A stretch of DNA of 64,000 nucleotides from Saposhnikovia divaricata (lineage: Eukaryota > Streptophyta > Magnoliopsida > Apiales > Apiaceae), in contig CM071597.1 in the NCBI GenBank assembly GCA_036435485.1, positions 147,495,647-147,559,646 of the forward strand, in the 5' to 3' direction. Shown here one piece after another: positions 21,914-32,951 of this stretch. Numbering within the stretch: position 1 is the first letter of the stretch; each line of letters begins with the position of its first letter. A program made the position numbers and the translations under genes. The notes below the pieces were generated by a model. That model was not told the DNA's origin and did no database searches. It saw nothing but the letters and a program-made list of their open reading frames with translations.

Positions 21914-24900
21914 GGGGAGATAGCAATCACGCTATGGAGAGATATTCCAGAGAAGCGAGGTATCGACCTCTCACAAATGTGAACAGCTTGGAATTGAGGC
22001 CACCTAAGTTGTTCAAGGGAGAATGTACTGACATTACTTTCACCGAAGAAGAAGCTAGATGGGTACATCATCCTCATAATGACGCTCTGGTAGTAGCAAT
22101 TCAGATTGGTTCGAAGAATGTCCATCGGGTTTTCGTGGACAATGGAAGCTCGGTGAACATACTCTACTACAGTACTTATAAGAAGCTGGGACTCTTAGAC
22201 AAAGATATGATTCAAGACAACGGATGGATCTATGGTTTTTCAGGAGAATCGGTAAAAGTTATGGGAGCTATCAAATTACCGGTAACTCTTGGGGAAGGAA
22301 CCCTTTCTGTGACTCAGATGATGGATTTCATGATTTTGAATGTGGATTCATCACATAATGCTCTGGTAGGACGACCTCTGTTGAAGGAAATGAAAGTTGT
22401 AACCTCCATCTATCATCTCGCGATGAAATTTCCTACGCCAAATGGTGTGGGAACTGTACGGGGCTCTCAGCATGACTCAAGAGATTGCTACCATAAGGCG
22501 ATTAAAGGGTTTAGGAGACAGCAGGATGGAGGACGCGCCCTACGTGAGAGTGGTTCAGGGGTCATGAGTGTTGTCCCAGAAGAGGTAAAAGCCCATTATC
22601 TTATCCAGGAACCTGAAGAGGAAGAACTGCTATACAGGGCGCGCCCTGAGGATGATACCTCGGTTCTTGATGAGCTCCAAGAAGGAATTTTGGAAGAAAT
22701 AGAGGAAGACACAGAGGAAGTAATCTCATTTGATCTCAAGGGTGAGCAGGTTGAAGGGAGGCGAATGTTACTTGAAGGTTTGGTGCATACCCTTGTCGAG
22801 GAAGACTTCCCTCTTAAAGAGGACGTGCCCTCCAAGGATGTAGCACCGGTTAAAGATCCTCGAAGTTTTGATTTCGATCTTGACCCAAGGACACCGCAAC
22901 CGGTGGAAAAGACTGGTCCTGCAGAGGATACAATTTCTATTTTGGTAGATGAAAGGGATCCAACTAAGGTTCTGAAGATTGGATCGCAGTTGAACTCCAA
23001 GTTAAGAGGCATGCTCACCAATTTCCTTTTAAACAATCTGGATGTTTTTGCTTGGAGTCATGCTGATATGGTTGGGATTGATCCGAAGGTTATGTGTCAC
23101 CGTCTGAATATAGATCCTACCAAGAAGGGAATTCGCCAGAAACGCCGGCCAGTAAGTGGAGAGAGAGCCATAGCATTGAAAGAAGAGGTGGATAGACTTC
23201 TAGATTTTGGGCTGATCAAGGAGTCATATTATCCAGATTGGTTGGCTAATCCGGTTCTTGTGAAAAAACCAAATGGAAAATGGAGAACTTGTGTGGATTT
23301 TACTGATCTGAACAAGGCATGCCCGAAGGATAGTTTTCCACTCCCGAGGATTGATCAGTTGGTGGATGCCACGGCAGGACATGCTCTTTTAAGTTTCATG
23401 GATGCTTACTCTGGTTACAACCAGATCCCTATGTATGAGTCGGATCAATAGCACACATCCTTTATTACGGATCGAGGATTGTACTGTTATATTGGCATGC
23501 CATTCGGGTTAATCAATGCTGGCGCAACCTATCAGAGGTTGGTGAACATGATGTTTAAGGATTTGATAGGGAAAACCATGGAGGTATACGTGGATGATAT
23601 GCTTGTTAAATCCTTAAGAGCGGAGGACCATGTAAAGCATTTGGAACAGATGTTCGAGATTTTGAGGAAGTTTAGGATGAAGTTGAATCCTCAAAAATGT
23701 GTCTTCGGGGTAGAATCCGGGAAGTTTCTAGGATTTATTGTTAATCATCGTGGAATCGAGGCAAATCCAGCAAAAATAAAAGCTCTTCTTGACATGAAAT
23801 CTCCGTCTGGTGTGAAGCAAGTTCAGAGTCTCACGGGAAGGATAGCTGCCCTTAATCGTTTCGTGTCAAAATCGTCGGATAAATGCAGAGAATTCTTCAA
23901 GGCGATAAAGGGGGCAGCCAAAGATTTTGTATGGACATCTGAATGTGAGGAAGCTTTTCAGAGAATAAAGGAGCATTTGGGAAATCCTCCTCTCTTAGCT
24001 AAGCCTGTGGAGGGAGAGACGTTAATTTTATACTTGGCTGTTTCGGAACATTCTATCAGTGCGGTACTAGTAAGAGAAGAAGTTGATCATCAGTCTCCGG
24101 TTTACTATGTGAGTAAGCGTTTGCTCGATGCGGAAACCAGATATACTAGTATGGAAAAGTTGGTTTATGCCTTAGTTTTGGAGTCAAGGAAGCTTCGGCC
24201 TTATTTTCAAGCTCACAAGATTGAAGTTCGTACGGCATATCCATTGAGAGGAATTCTCCACAAGCCGGAAACCTCTGGTCGAATGTTAAAATGGGCGATT
24301 GAGCTGGGACAATTCGATTTGGGATATACTCCAAGGACAGCTATAAAGGGTCAAGCTTTAGCTGATTTCATTCTTGAATTCGAGTCGGAAAATGAAGAAA
24401 AATCAATTGTATTGGTTGAGCCTGAAATTCTGCTTAAGATGGCAACCCCATTCGAAGAAGTTCCTCAACCTTGGTGGAAGTTACAAGTAGATGGAGCTGT
24501 CAACAATGGAGGAGCTGGAGCAGGAGTAATCTTGTTTACCCCTGAAGGGAATCAACTCGTGAGCGCTATTCATTTCAAATTTCAGGCAACCAATAATGAT
24601 GCGGAGTATGAAGCCTTGATTAACGGGCTGAAGATGGCTTTGGAGATGAAGGTAGTAAATCTCATTGTGTTAAGTGATTCAGAACTAGTGGTTGGACAAG
24701 TGAAAGGTGGATTTCAGTGCAGAGGTCCAAGGACAGAGCTTTACATGAGGTGCGCTCAGCGGTTGATTAAAAGGTTTCGAGAAGTACGGGTAGAATGTAT
24801 TCCACGAGATGAGAACTGTAGTGCAGATGTGTTAGCCAAGTTAGGGTCACAGAAAGATGCTATGTTGTTAGGGACAGTACCTTTGCAAGTACAGGAAGTA

Positions 24901-26190
24901 CCTAGCATTCCAGAGGTTGAAGTCATGGAAGTGGAATCTATTACCAATGTTACTTGGATGACTCCCATTCAAAAATATATTCGAGAAGGTATACTTCCAA
25001 GTGAGAAGCTGGAGGCCAGGCGGCTTCAGTATCAAGCAGCTAGATTCGTGGAGTATGATGGGATATTATATAAGAGGGGTTTTAATCAACCACTTCTCAA
25101 GTGCATAGATGGAGATGAATGCAATTACATCCTTAGGGAGATTCATGAAGGGATTTGCGGCAATCACTCGGGGGGTGGTTCGTTGGCAATGAAGGTGTTA
25201 AGGCAAGGATATTATTGGCCTACCCTGAAGAAGGATGCTTACGAGTTTGTTAAGGCATGTGACAAGTGTCAAAGGTTCGCCAATTATTCTACCAGCCCTG
25301 CTACTACTTTGACTTCTTTAATGAGTCCATGGCCATTTGCTATGTGGGGAATAGATCTCATTGGAGAGCTCCCTAAAGCTAAAGGAGGAGTGAAGTATGC
25401 TGTTGTCGCTGTGGATTACTTTACCAAGTAGGCGGAAGCAATGCCCTTGGCCACAATTACTGCAAGGAAAATTCGAGATTTTGTTTTCAACTCTATTGTG
25501 TGCAGGTTTGGAATTCCGTATAAACTTGTGTCGGATAATGGAAAACAGTTTGACATCAAAGAATTGAGAAAGTTGTGTGATGATTTGGGGATAAAGAAGG
25601 AATTTGCAGCTGTGTATCATCCTCAAAGTAATGGGCAGACAGAGGCTATCAACAAAATAATCAAGCATGCCTTGAAGACGAAGTTGGAAGAAAGCAAAGG
25701 GAATTGGCCTGAAGAACTTCCTATGGTCTTATGGTCATATAACACAACTCCAAGAACCACAACGGGGGAATCCCCTTTTGTGTTGTCTTATGGATGTGAG
25801 GCAATGGTTCCGGTAGAGATTGGGGCAGGATCATTCCGAAGAGATTTCTATGATGAAGAGGCAAATTTGGTAAACCAAAGGTTGAGTCTTGACCTGTTGG
25901 AGGAAACAAGGGCTAATTCACAGTTGAAGTTGGCGACTTATCAGCAGAGAGTTGCAAGGTATTACAACAGGAAGGTGAAGATTCGTCCTTTCAATGTAGG
26001 AGATCTAGTTCTGCGAAAAGTCATGCCAAATACAAGGATAACAGCACATGGAGTCTTTGGTCCCAACTGGGAAGGACCTTACAAGATCAAGTCTATCATC
26101 TGGGAAGGAACTTATCATCTAGAAGACTTGGATGGCAACACAATCCCAAGGGCATGGAATGCAGAACATCTGAGGAAATACTATCAGTAG
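21914..26190 (+). pseudogene. pol: pol: protease, RT, two RNase H domains, integrase (Tat element)
   Basis: The aspartic protease has VFVDNGSSVNIL near 22130. RT runs about 23100-23640 with FMDAYSGYNQIP, GMPFGLINAGATYQR and the YVDD catalytic box near 23589. The standard Ty3 RNase H follows, then a second, archaeal-type RNase H (LQVDGAVNNGGAGAGVILF near 24482). Integrase has an H-H-C-C finger (HEGICGNHSG, CDKCQ), GIDLIGELP, VSDNGKQF and QTEAINKI, then an SH3-like tail. Two stops break it: TAG at 23449-23451 replacing an expected Glu, and TAG at 25429-25431 replacing the Trp of FTKW. It would replicate and integrate the element. Confidence 0.95.
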
Positions 26191-27077
26191 GGTGCGGCTT
26201 TGACCCCCTATTGTATGAAGGCTTATATTTAAGTTATAGACTAGCATAAATAAATCTTCTCCTAGTCTAGGGGGGTAGTACACATACGCCTTCTTTAGTT
26301 CTAGTCGAGACTTGCTGTTTTTATTCCACGATTTTTCGAAGTTTATTCTCCTTAGCTCGGGGGTAATACATGTATGCCTTCCCTTGTTCTGTTGAGATTT
26401 GTGTTTATTTGAAGATTAATAAAGTTTATCAAGACATTTTTTCAAGTTTTTTGAAGATTCTTTTTATTACAAGAGGTCGTGCTCTATGCCTTAGGGCGCG
26501 CCCTGTGAAATTCTGTGTAATTACAAGCAATAATTGACAAGTTAAGGGAATATTGAAAAGGGTAATGCCTTAGGGCGCGCCCTCAACATGAATGAAGATT
26601 TTTAATTCTATGCGTTTCAATGTTTTCAAGAGTTGGAAGAATATTGGCTGATAAAGCACAAGAGGCCGCGCTCAAAGTAACTAGGGCGCGCCCTGTATTT
26701 ACCAATTTTTTACATTTATATTGAAGACATCATATGACATTAATAAGTTTTAAGATTGAAGAAGTTTATCAGAAGGCCGCATCCTAATGATTGCATAGAA
26801 GAATTACTAGAGCTTTTGAAGATGTATTTTTCTAACATGATGATAAAGAAAATTCCAAGGTTGCACCTTATATGTTAGGGCGCGCCCTATAATTATTTTT
26901 GAAGATGAGAGCCAAACAAGAAATTTCATGATAAGCAAATTAAAAGTTAATACAATATTTAAAGTCATCAAAAACACGGACAATATTCAAGACATTCAAA
27001 ATACAATTTGCAGGTTTTACAAAGGGCCCGCACCTTAAATGTTAAAACCGAGCAAAAGTTCAAAGATAATAAAAGCT
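26191..27077. other. Tat spacer between pol and the antisense gene
   Basis: AT-rich non-coding DNA with four exact AGGGCGCGCCCT copies (26493, 26572, 26683, 26877) and decayed versions (26663, 26773, 27022). A partly repeated CTAGTCTAGGGGGGTAGTACAC-like phrase occurs near 26265 and 26350. No reading frame seen. Confidence 0.6.
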
Positions 27078-29392
27078 TTAGGGCGCGTCCTTCGGAGGGG
27101 GCGCGTCCTGGTTGTCTGTAGGCCGGATGATGGAGAGAGGAGTTGCATCTTCAGGAATGGAGGCTTGATTTGTTACAGGAGGAAATGCTTGAGCATCTTG
27201 ATCTTGAGCTTTAGGAATATCTGTGGTAGAGGGCGCGCCCTGAGGATCCTTGTCCAAACCTAGCACGATCCTCTTTGCTTTGATTGCACTCGCGTGCACC
27301 CTCTTGAAGTCCTCGATATCCTCAGCACTTTCGCGACCAAACTTTTCTTCCCAGTTATAGTCGGGATCATTAGCCAGAAAACCAAGGAGATAGAAGTCAA
27401 AGCCCCTCTGGAAGTTTTCATCCTCGACACGTTGTTTCTCATCTTTCCAACAGTCAGCTTTCTCAATCTCAAGACTGTCACGCTGTATTTTCAACTCCTC
27501 CATCTCTTTCTCCAACCTGACATTTTTGGAATTCAAAAGATCACGATGTTCACAAGATTCATCAAAGTCATGTTTCAGATCAGCAATTATAGCATCCTTG
27601 GCGTCTAGATCTTTCTTCCATTTATTATCATTCTCAATGATCATCTTTGAATACTTCCTGTTTTCAGCCTCAAGTTTGTTAATGTGAAGCTTTTCCTTGT
27701 GGACTCTTTGAGCGCGCCCTAGAGATTGAATGAGAAGCTGGGCGGAGGCATGGATCATGGAATGAATTTCCTCTTCAGCATCCATGTTTTGCCATTTATC
27801 CACTTCATTTTCTTTGACAAACGAGGACGCAGAAGGCCCAATAAGAGTTTCAACATAGGAGGGCGCGACCTCGATCCTTTGTTTTTTGCTTTTCTCAACA
27901 GGTTCGTGAAGAACCTCAACATCCCTCTTCAGGGAATCACTTGAAGGAATACTTTTGCTGGAATCTTTTTCCTGAAGAGGGCGCGCCCTAGAGGTACCAG
28001 CTTTTTCATCACTTTTCTCCTTGTCATTTTTCTTTGTACCTCCGAAACCACGAGGGATTCGAGGAGCCATATCTGCACAAGACAAGAGAAACAATTAGGC
28101 CGCGCCCTGGAGAAAGGTTATGAAGCACAACGTGTTATGTAAAGAAGCAAGCAATAAATATTAGGGCGCGCCCTAATCTATAATTTTATACCTTCATTAG
28201 AGTCAGAATTTTCATCGCTATCACTAGAGGATGAGGGAACGGCGACGCCATTTCTATATTTCTTAAATTTACAAAAGGAACCAACCCTCTCAGAGAGAAT
28301 CCCAACTCTTTTTAGGTTTTCTTCTGTGATAAGAGTTTGAAGATTGAATTTTTCTTCGGCAATTTTAAGGACAGCCTGAGCCCTGAGTAAGGCCGCGCCT
28401 TGGAGAGTTTTCTGAACTCTTCTATCTGTGTTAATTCAAAGTTAATGAAAGTTCAAGAGTGGAAAGTTATTAAGGAAAAAAGGATTTAAGGCGCGCCCTG
28501 ACTTACAGGGATCGGTGTTGAATTGCACACGAACTCGAGGGACATCCCAAACAAAGAAGTTTGGTTCCTTCCAGTGTTTGATGTGACTGGCCCTACCCTC
28601 AGAAAATCCTTAATTGTTGTGAGGCTTATTTATTACTAAGTAGTAATAGCCTATACTGGATTGACGAATGCTGTAGAAGAAACTGACTTCGTGCATGGAA
28701 GGAGCTCCAAATTCAAGATCGTGATAGAGAATGAATAAACCAATTAAAAGTTTGTAGCTATTGGGACTAAGTTGAATGGGTGCAAGATTGTACCATTCGA
28801 GTACTTGCCTTAGATATGGGTGCAAGGGCGCGCCCACACCAAGAGCAACTAGTTTTTGAGTTAAGACCATCCTCGGAATTTTGAAATTTTTACCATAATT
28901 GAAGATGTGTGGGCGGTGGTGAGCATATGGAATGGCCCAGATTCCTTCTTGGCCATAATATTGCATAGCCCATCCTACTTCGTCACTCGTGGCTATCGAA
29001 GACATATTCACACAAGCCAATTTGCCTCGTTTCTTTCTAAGAAGATTTTTCTCCTTTTCAGACATGGTATCATATTTACCAAAATCAATATCAATTTCTT
29101 CATCAAGGACTTCCCAATGTCTAAACGGGACTGGAGAAGGTAATGGAGATGTAGGTTCGGAGTCGGCTATAGGTGAAATAGATGAAGCTGAGGGCGCGCC
29201 CTCAGAGGAGTAAGTGTCAGAAGAGTGTGTGTCGTTGGAGGAATTAAAATCTGGAGTATAATCTTTGTCAGAGGGATCTGTATGCAAAGGGTTTGGAGTT
29301 TTTTCGGGTATTGGTTTTGAAGTTTCTGTGTTGTTCTTTATACGGCTGCTAAGGGGAATATTATCTAAGGACTCTTCACTGGAAAAACTCAT
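27078..29392 (-). pseudogene. antisense three-exon gene of the Tat element (PF04195-type)
   Basis: On the minus strand: exon 1 29392-28507, exon 2 28425-28192, exon 3 28072-27078, with donors GTAAGT and GTATAA and acceptors ACACAG and GTGCAG. The phases (1, 1) agree and the total is exactly 705 codons. Exon 1 is acidic and Ser/Pro-rich, then has PYAHHRPHIFNYGKNFKIPR, ALGVGAPLHPYLRQVL and LSPNSYKLLIG, which match the plant 'putative gypsy type transposon' domain, and HIKHWKEPNFFVWDVPR. Exon 3 is a long coiled coil (LEKEMEELKIQRDSLEIEKA). One TAA at 28610-28612 breaks exon 1. Function is unknown; antisense ORFs of this type are known from Tat elements. Confidence 0.82.
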
Positions 29393-29500
29393 TTTGTCTT
29401 CGTTAAAATCTTTGATAAAGCGCGTCCTATTCAGAAGATTGTGAGAATTTTGGGTTTTATTCTTGAAAATTCCATATATCATCTTTGATTTCATACGGAA

Positions 29501-29512
29501 TTGGGGGGTAGT
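29501..29512 (+). other. polypurine tract of the Tat element
   Basis: TTGGGGGGTAGT lies directly before the 3' LTR start TGTTATAGCC, the position that primes plus-strand DNA. Confidence 0.75.
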
Positions 29513-30271
29513 TGTTATAGCCAAAATTCGGTTCGGGTATTTCAAGATGGATTCGGGTCAAATACGGGTTCAATTTGGGATTTTAGAGAACTAATTAGGG
29601 TTTCTAGAGGTTAGGGCACGCCCTGGGGGTGTTAGGCCGCGCCCTAGGTTATGATGGAATTCTAAGATGATAATAATGTCGATTGACCTGTTTGATTACT
29701 GAAGAATTCCCTCCTGTCGTATCTCAGGAGGGGGATGTCCGTCGCAGAAGGCCTCCAGGGGTTTGCCTGGATATGAGGACCCTTCTTAAACACTTAGGGT
29801 GCGCCCTGAGGTGGAAAGATGGGGACTTTCTGGTGTGTGCTTTGGGAGCTCTGTTCCTGTAGCCAATGGGCGCGCTCTCATTGGGGAACTTTGGAGTAAT
29901 CCTGCACTTTGCACCCAAAAGCTCTGGATCACCTGTCCTGCTATCTGGTGGGTGCTTCTCATTCGGGGGACAGGGATGCGTTCTGCACTTGGGGTAAACC
30001 ACGGCTATACCTGCATCCTTGAAATCAAGAAATAGCTGGTAACGGATAGGACTAGTCCTTGACGGGGGAAGTTTCCTTATCCGTGAAGTCTTGAGATCTT
30101 GGATGAGCCTTGGGCCTTTGTGGTTAGGCCTCATAGTAGAACATTCCGGAAGCTGGTCCGTTATCCAAGCCCATTTGGGTTTCTTGTTCTCCAAGAACTA
30201 CGTCTGGCTTGATCCCCTATAAATACAGGGGTACGTAGGCCGATTGTTGTTCCTAAATTCATCCGTCAACA
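29513..30271 (+). repeat. 3' LTR of the Tat element, with internal deletion
   Basis: 759 bp, same ends as the 5' LTR but lacking 148 bp. It passes from GTAGGCCGATTG straight to TTGTTCCTAAATTC, whereas the 5' copy has the extra segment 15415-15562 between. Several CG sites inside AGGGCGCGCCCT are changed relative to the 5' copy (AGGGCACGCCCT at 29614, AGGGTGCGCCCT at 29797). Confidence 0.92.
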
Positions 30272-30276
30272 CAAGT

Positions 30277-32212
30277 CATTTTGCTAGTGTATATAACTTT
30301 CATTTTTATTCTAGTGATATTCTTCTTCTATTAATTTACAAATACTCATTCTCAAATTATTCTGTCATTGTTTATGTTCATCACCTATTGTACAGGTGTT
30401 GAATTCTTTTAAAATTAATTTATTTCAATATTCCTCGTCTTTACTAATATTTTTCAAAGAGCATTTTCTTCAAATTATTGTAAACTAATTCGAGGTTTAT
30501 ACTATTGTTGAGGCATGTATTGCTCAGTGACGGTTAAAACCGAGAATGAATTGAGATCTTCTTAATTATTCAAACTCATTATTGTCATGCTGGTTCTGGC
30601 AGCATAAGCCTATGAGTGCTTAGCCGACAGGATTGAGACCTTGAGTAATTTAGAATTTCTTAAATCTTCATTTGAATCTATTCAAATCTGTTCTAGTTGT
30701 TCAAACTTTACAGCGTAATTTCCAAAATTGATAATCCTTGAAATAAGTGGTTAGCCAGTGCAGTAACTTAAATCTTCTGTTGAACTTCGAATTTTCTTTA
30801 TTCCCTGCTTTCTTGATAATTGTTGCTCGATTTCTAGAATCTAAATAATTGCTTAGTTATTTAATTTATCATGTTCCTTGTTGATATATGATTCTGTTTT
30901 GCTGAACTATACCCTGCTTAGTTTAATCTTACTGCCTTATTGTTTATGATTCCTTATATCGAATGTTTCACTATCCCTAAATCTTTTATTGTTGCTCATT
31001 AAAATGGAATATTAATTAAAGATATTTAAAAATTCCTTATACTGGGCTGATCTGTTATCAGTGAGTTTAAGGATTGAAAAGTGAAATGTTTAAATTATTA
31101 ATAAATTTATTTATAGATTGGAGAAGCGTAAGAGGTTAGGGGTGGTTCCCCTAGTCTAGCACTTTTTATTTAGCATAAGAGGCTAGGGGTGGATCCCCTA
31201 GTCCAGCATTAAAGGCCAACGTGTTGCCTAATTGGGAACCCAATTTCAAAGGAATGGGGACTTTACGTGGCTGATCACCCGTATTGTCCGTAATCTAGAG
31301 AATAATAAAAATCAACTTAAATGATTTTTTTTAAAAGGTTTTATGAAAAGTATGTTTCAAAGATGAAAGAGTTTTAAAGAAAGGAATGTTTTGGATAGTA
31401 TATATATGTTTCAAGGTAGATAGTTTCTAGTTTCGAAATTGTGGATATCAGAGTTAGTTGTTTTCTACATGATAAAATTTGGAAACTCGGTAAAACAATG
31501 AGATTAAGGATGGATAGAAGTTTCTCAGTTATTCCCTTCGCGAGTAACATTGTACGTTGAAAGTGGAGTAAGAATGATTGGGGGATTTCTTTATATTTTT
31601 TTTCTCAAAGTTTTATATGAGGCAGTGATGGTTTGTAGTAAATAGAAAAGTTTTACTTTATGATTGAAATTGAATGATCTCTTGAGATAAAGTATTCATT
31701 GATATTGTTCATCAATGAATTATAATAATACAGTTGTTTCACTATATTATTAACTTGCTGAGCGTTCTTTGGCTTACTCTTGCTTTGTTTTACCTAACCC
31801 TTTGCAGTTAGGATTAAGGATGATCTAATACATTTATCCCTGCGAATGAGAGCGATGAGTCATTCTATACAGGATAGATTTCGGAGCTAGAGCGGGTAAG
31901 CACAGATTGGGATTGCGCTACAAATTAGATGGTATAGTAATTTTGTATTCGGAGCAGAAAGAGAAGTTGTAATAATTTGTATAATTTAGATTCTTGTTTC
32001 ATACCATAACCTGGAATCGATCCTCGGTGAGGAATCGTTGGCGTATTAAGTTTTATTTGTGATTGTGAATTGGAACTTGGTTTGGGTTGAAATACAGGTG
32101 GATAGTCCAATTTACGAATACTTCATGTCAAAAATTTCTAAAATTCCCCTGTATCAAAGTCTATTTTATTATAAAAAGTATAATTTCAGTATTGGAAAGT
32201 TGGGGCATTATA
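30277..32212 (+). repeat. element B left LTR, second part
   Basis: Continues the LTR after the Tat insertion and matches 49046-50722, then extends about 330 bp further than the truncated right copy. It ends GGGGCATTATA, the inverted form of its TATAACGCC start (one mismatch). No gene; short ORFs here are not conserved. Confidence 0.9.
31136..31201. repeat. duplicated short hairpin in the element B LTR
   Basis: Two hairpins of the form CTAGGGG-loop-CCCCTAG at 31136-31154 and 31183-31201, separated by a short repeated spacer (AGCATAAGAGG). Equivalent pairs occur at 49910-49928 and 49957-49975, and one at 11142-11160 in the orphan tail. Confidence 0.8.
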
Positions 32213-32215
32213 GGT

Positions 32216-32227
32216 TGGTATCAGAGC
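32216..32227 (+). other. primer binding site of element B (tRNA-iMet type)
   Basis: TGGTATCAGAGC, complementary to the 3' end of plant initiator tRNA-Met, four bases after the LTR end. Confidence 0.9.
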
Positions 32228-32891
32228 AACAGGTTATGGTCACTGAAAAAAGTTAGGATGATTAAGTATACGTATTTAGAATGGATGTTAGGTGGAACGA
32301 TTTAGGACAAGGTTCACTTTAGGATATTAGGACGACGATTGTGACATTATTTGGTAATTTGACATATCGCGCGAGCAGAAATTCGATTCATCTGGAGACT
32401 CAATTTAGAACAAGGCAGATAATTCGAAACAGCATACGCTAAATAGAAGACCGGAGCTATCGGCTTGGAAAACGCTACTTGCAGACCTTCGTGTACCTTC
32501 TAGAGTTTCTTTTCAGACTTTCGTTACCCCGCATGTGATAGAGAAAGTGCGAAAGGGTTGTAAACAAGATGTGAAATGCGATTCCTGGCATGGGTTGGAG
32601 GAATGGCGTGGTTATTCATTACTAGCCATTGATTTCATTTAATTTATTGATTAAGGAGATTTAACCTTTCTTTCTATTTCTTCTTATTTTGACATTACCC
32701 CATCACCTTTGATAATCCACTATACTTCAATTGATGACGAAATTTTTTCAGATCTATTTAAACACATTCCTATTTTTCAGAGAAACCTCTATTTTTCCAA
32801 GGTATCACTTGATTCAACATGATGCATATAAATTATTGAGACCCTTGAATTATTTCTATTTTCCCCGAATATTTGATATTCCTTATTTAAC

Positions 32892-32951
<60 letters not shown>

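Larger units (their letters stand above)
14780..29202. repeat. dispersed 12-bp palindrome AGGGCGCGCCCT
   Basis: Exact copies start at 14780, 14963, 16109, 16596, 21838, 22636, 26493, 26572, 26683, 26877, 27230, 27978, 28163 and 29191. Variants with one or two changes include 14801, 22530, 22819, 27080, 27709, 27860, 28097, 28390, 28488, 28825, 29614, 29634 and 29797. All lie in the Tat element and none in the CACTA nested in it. It occurs in LTR, coding, spacer and intron sequence. Confidence 0.93.
14680..30271 (+). mobile_element. Tat-lineage Ty3/gypsy LTR retrotransposon, nested and broken
   Basis: A complete element flanked by CAAGT at 14675-14679 and 30272-30276. The empty site is preserved in the paralogous LTR near 49041-49060 (TTTCAAGTCATTTTTCTAGTG). 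Order: 5' LTR, PBS, gag, protease, RT, RNase H, archaeal-type RNase H, integrase, spacer, antisense spliced gene, polypurine tract, 3' LTR. A second RNase H plus a PF04195-type antisense gene is the signature of the Tat branch. The coding region has two frameshifts and two stops, and a CACTA insertion at 17562-21426. The LTRs differ by about a dozen substitutions by eye, plus one deletion. Confidence 0.93.

Noticed and set aside
14780..29202. CRISPR-like array
   Set aside because: The palindromes are dispersed over 14 kb at irregular spacing in a plant retrotransposon; no spacers of even length and no cas genes.
32216..32227. tRNA gene
   Set aside because: Only the 12-base primer binding site complementary to initiator tRNA is present, here and at 41427-41438.
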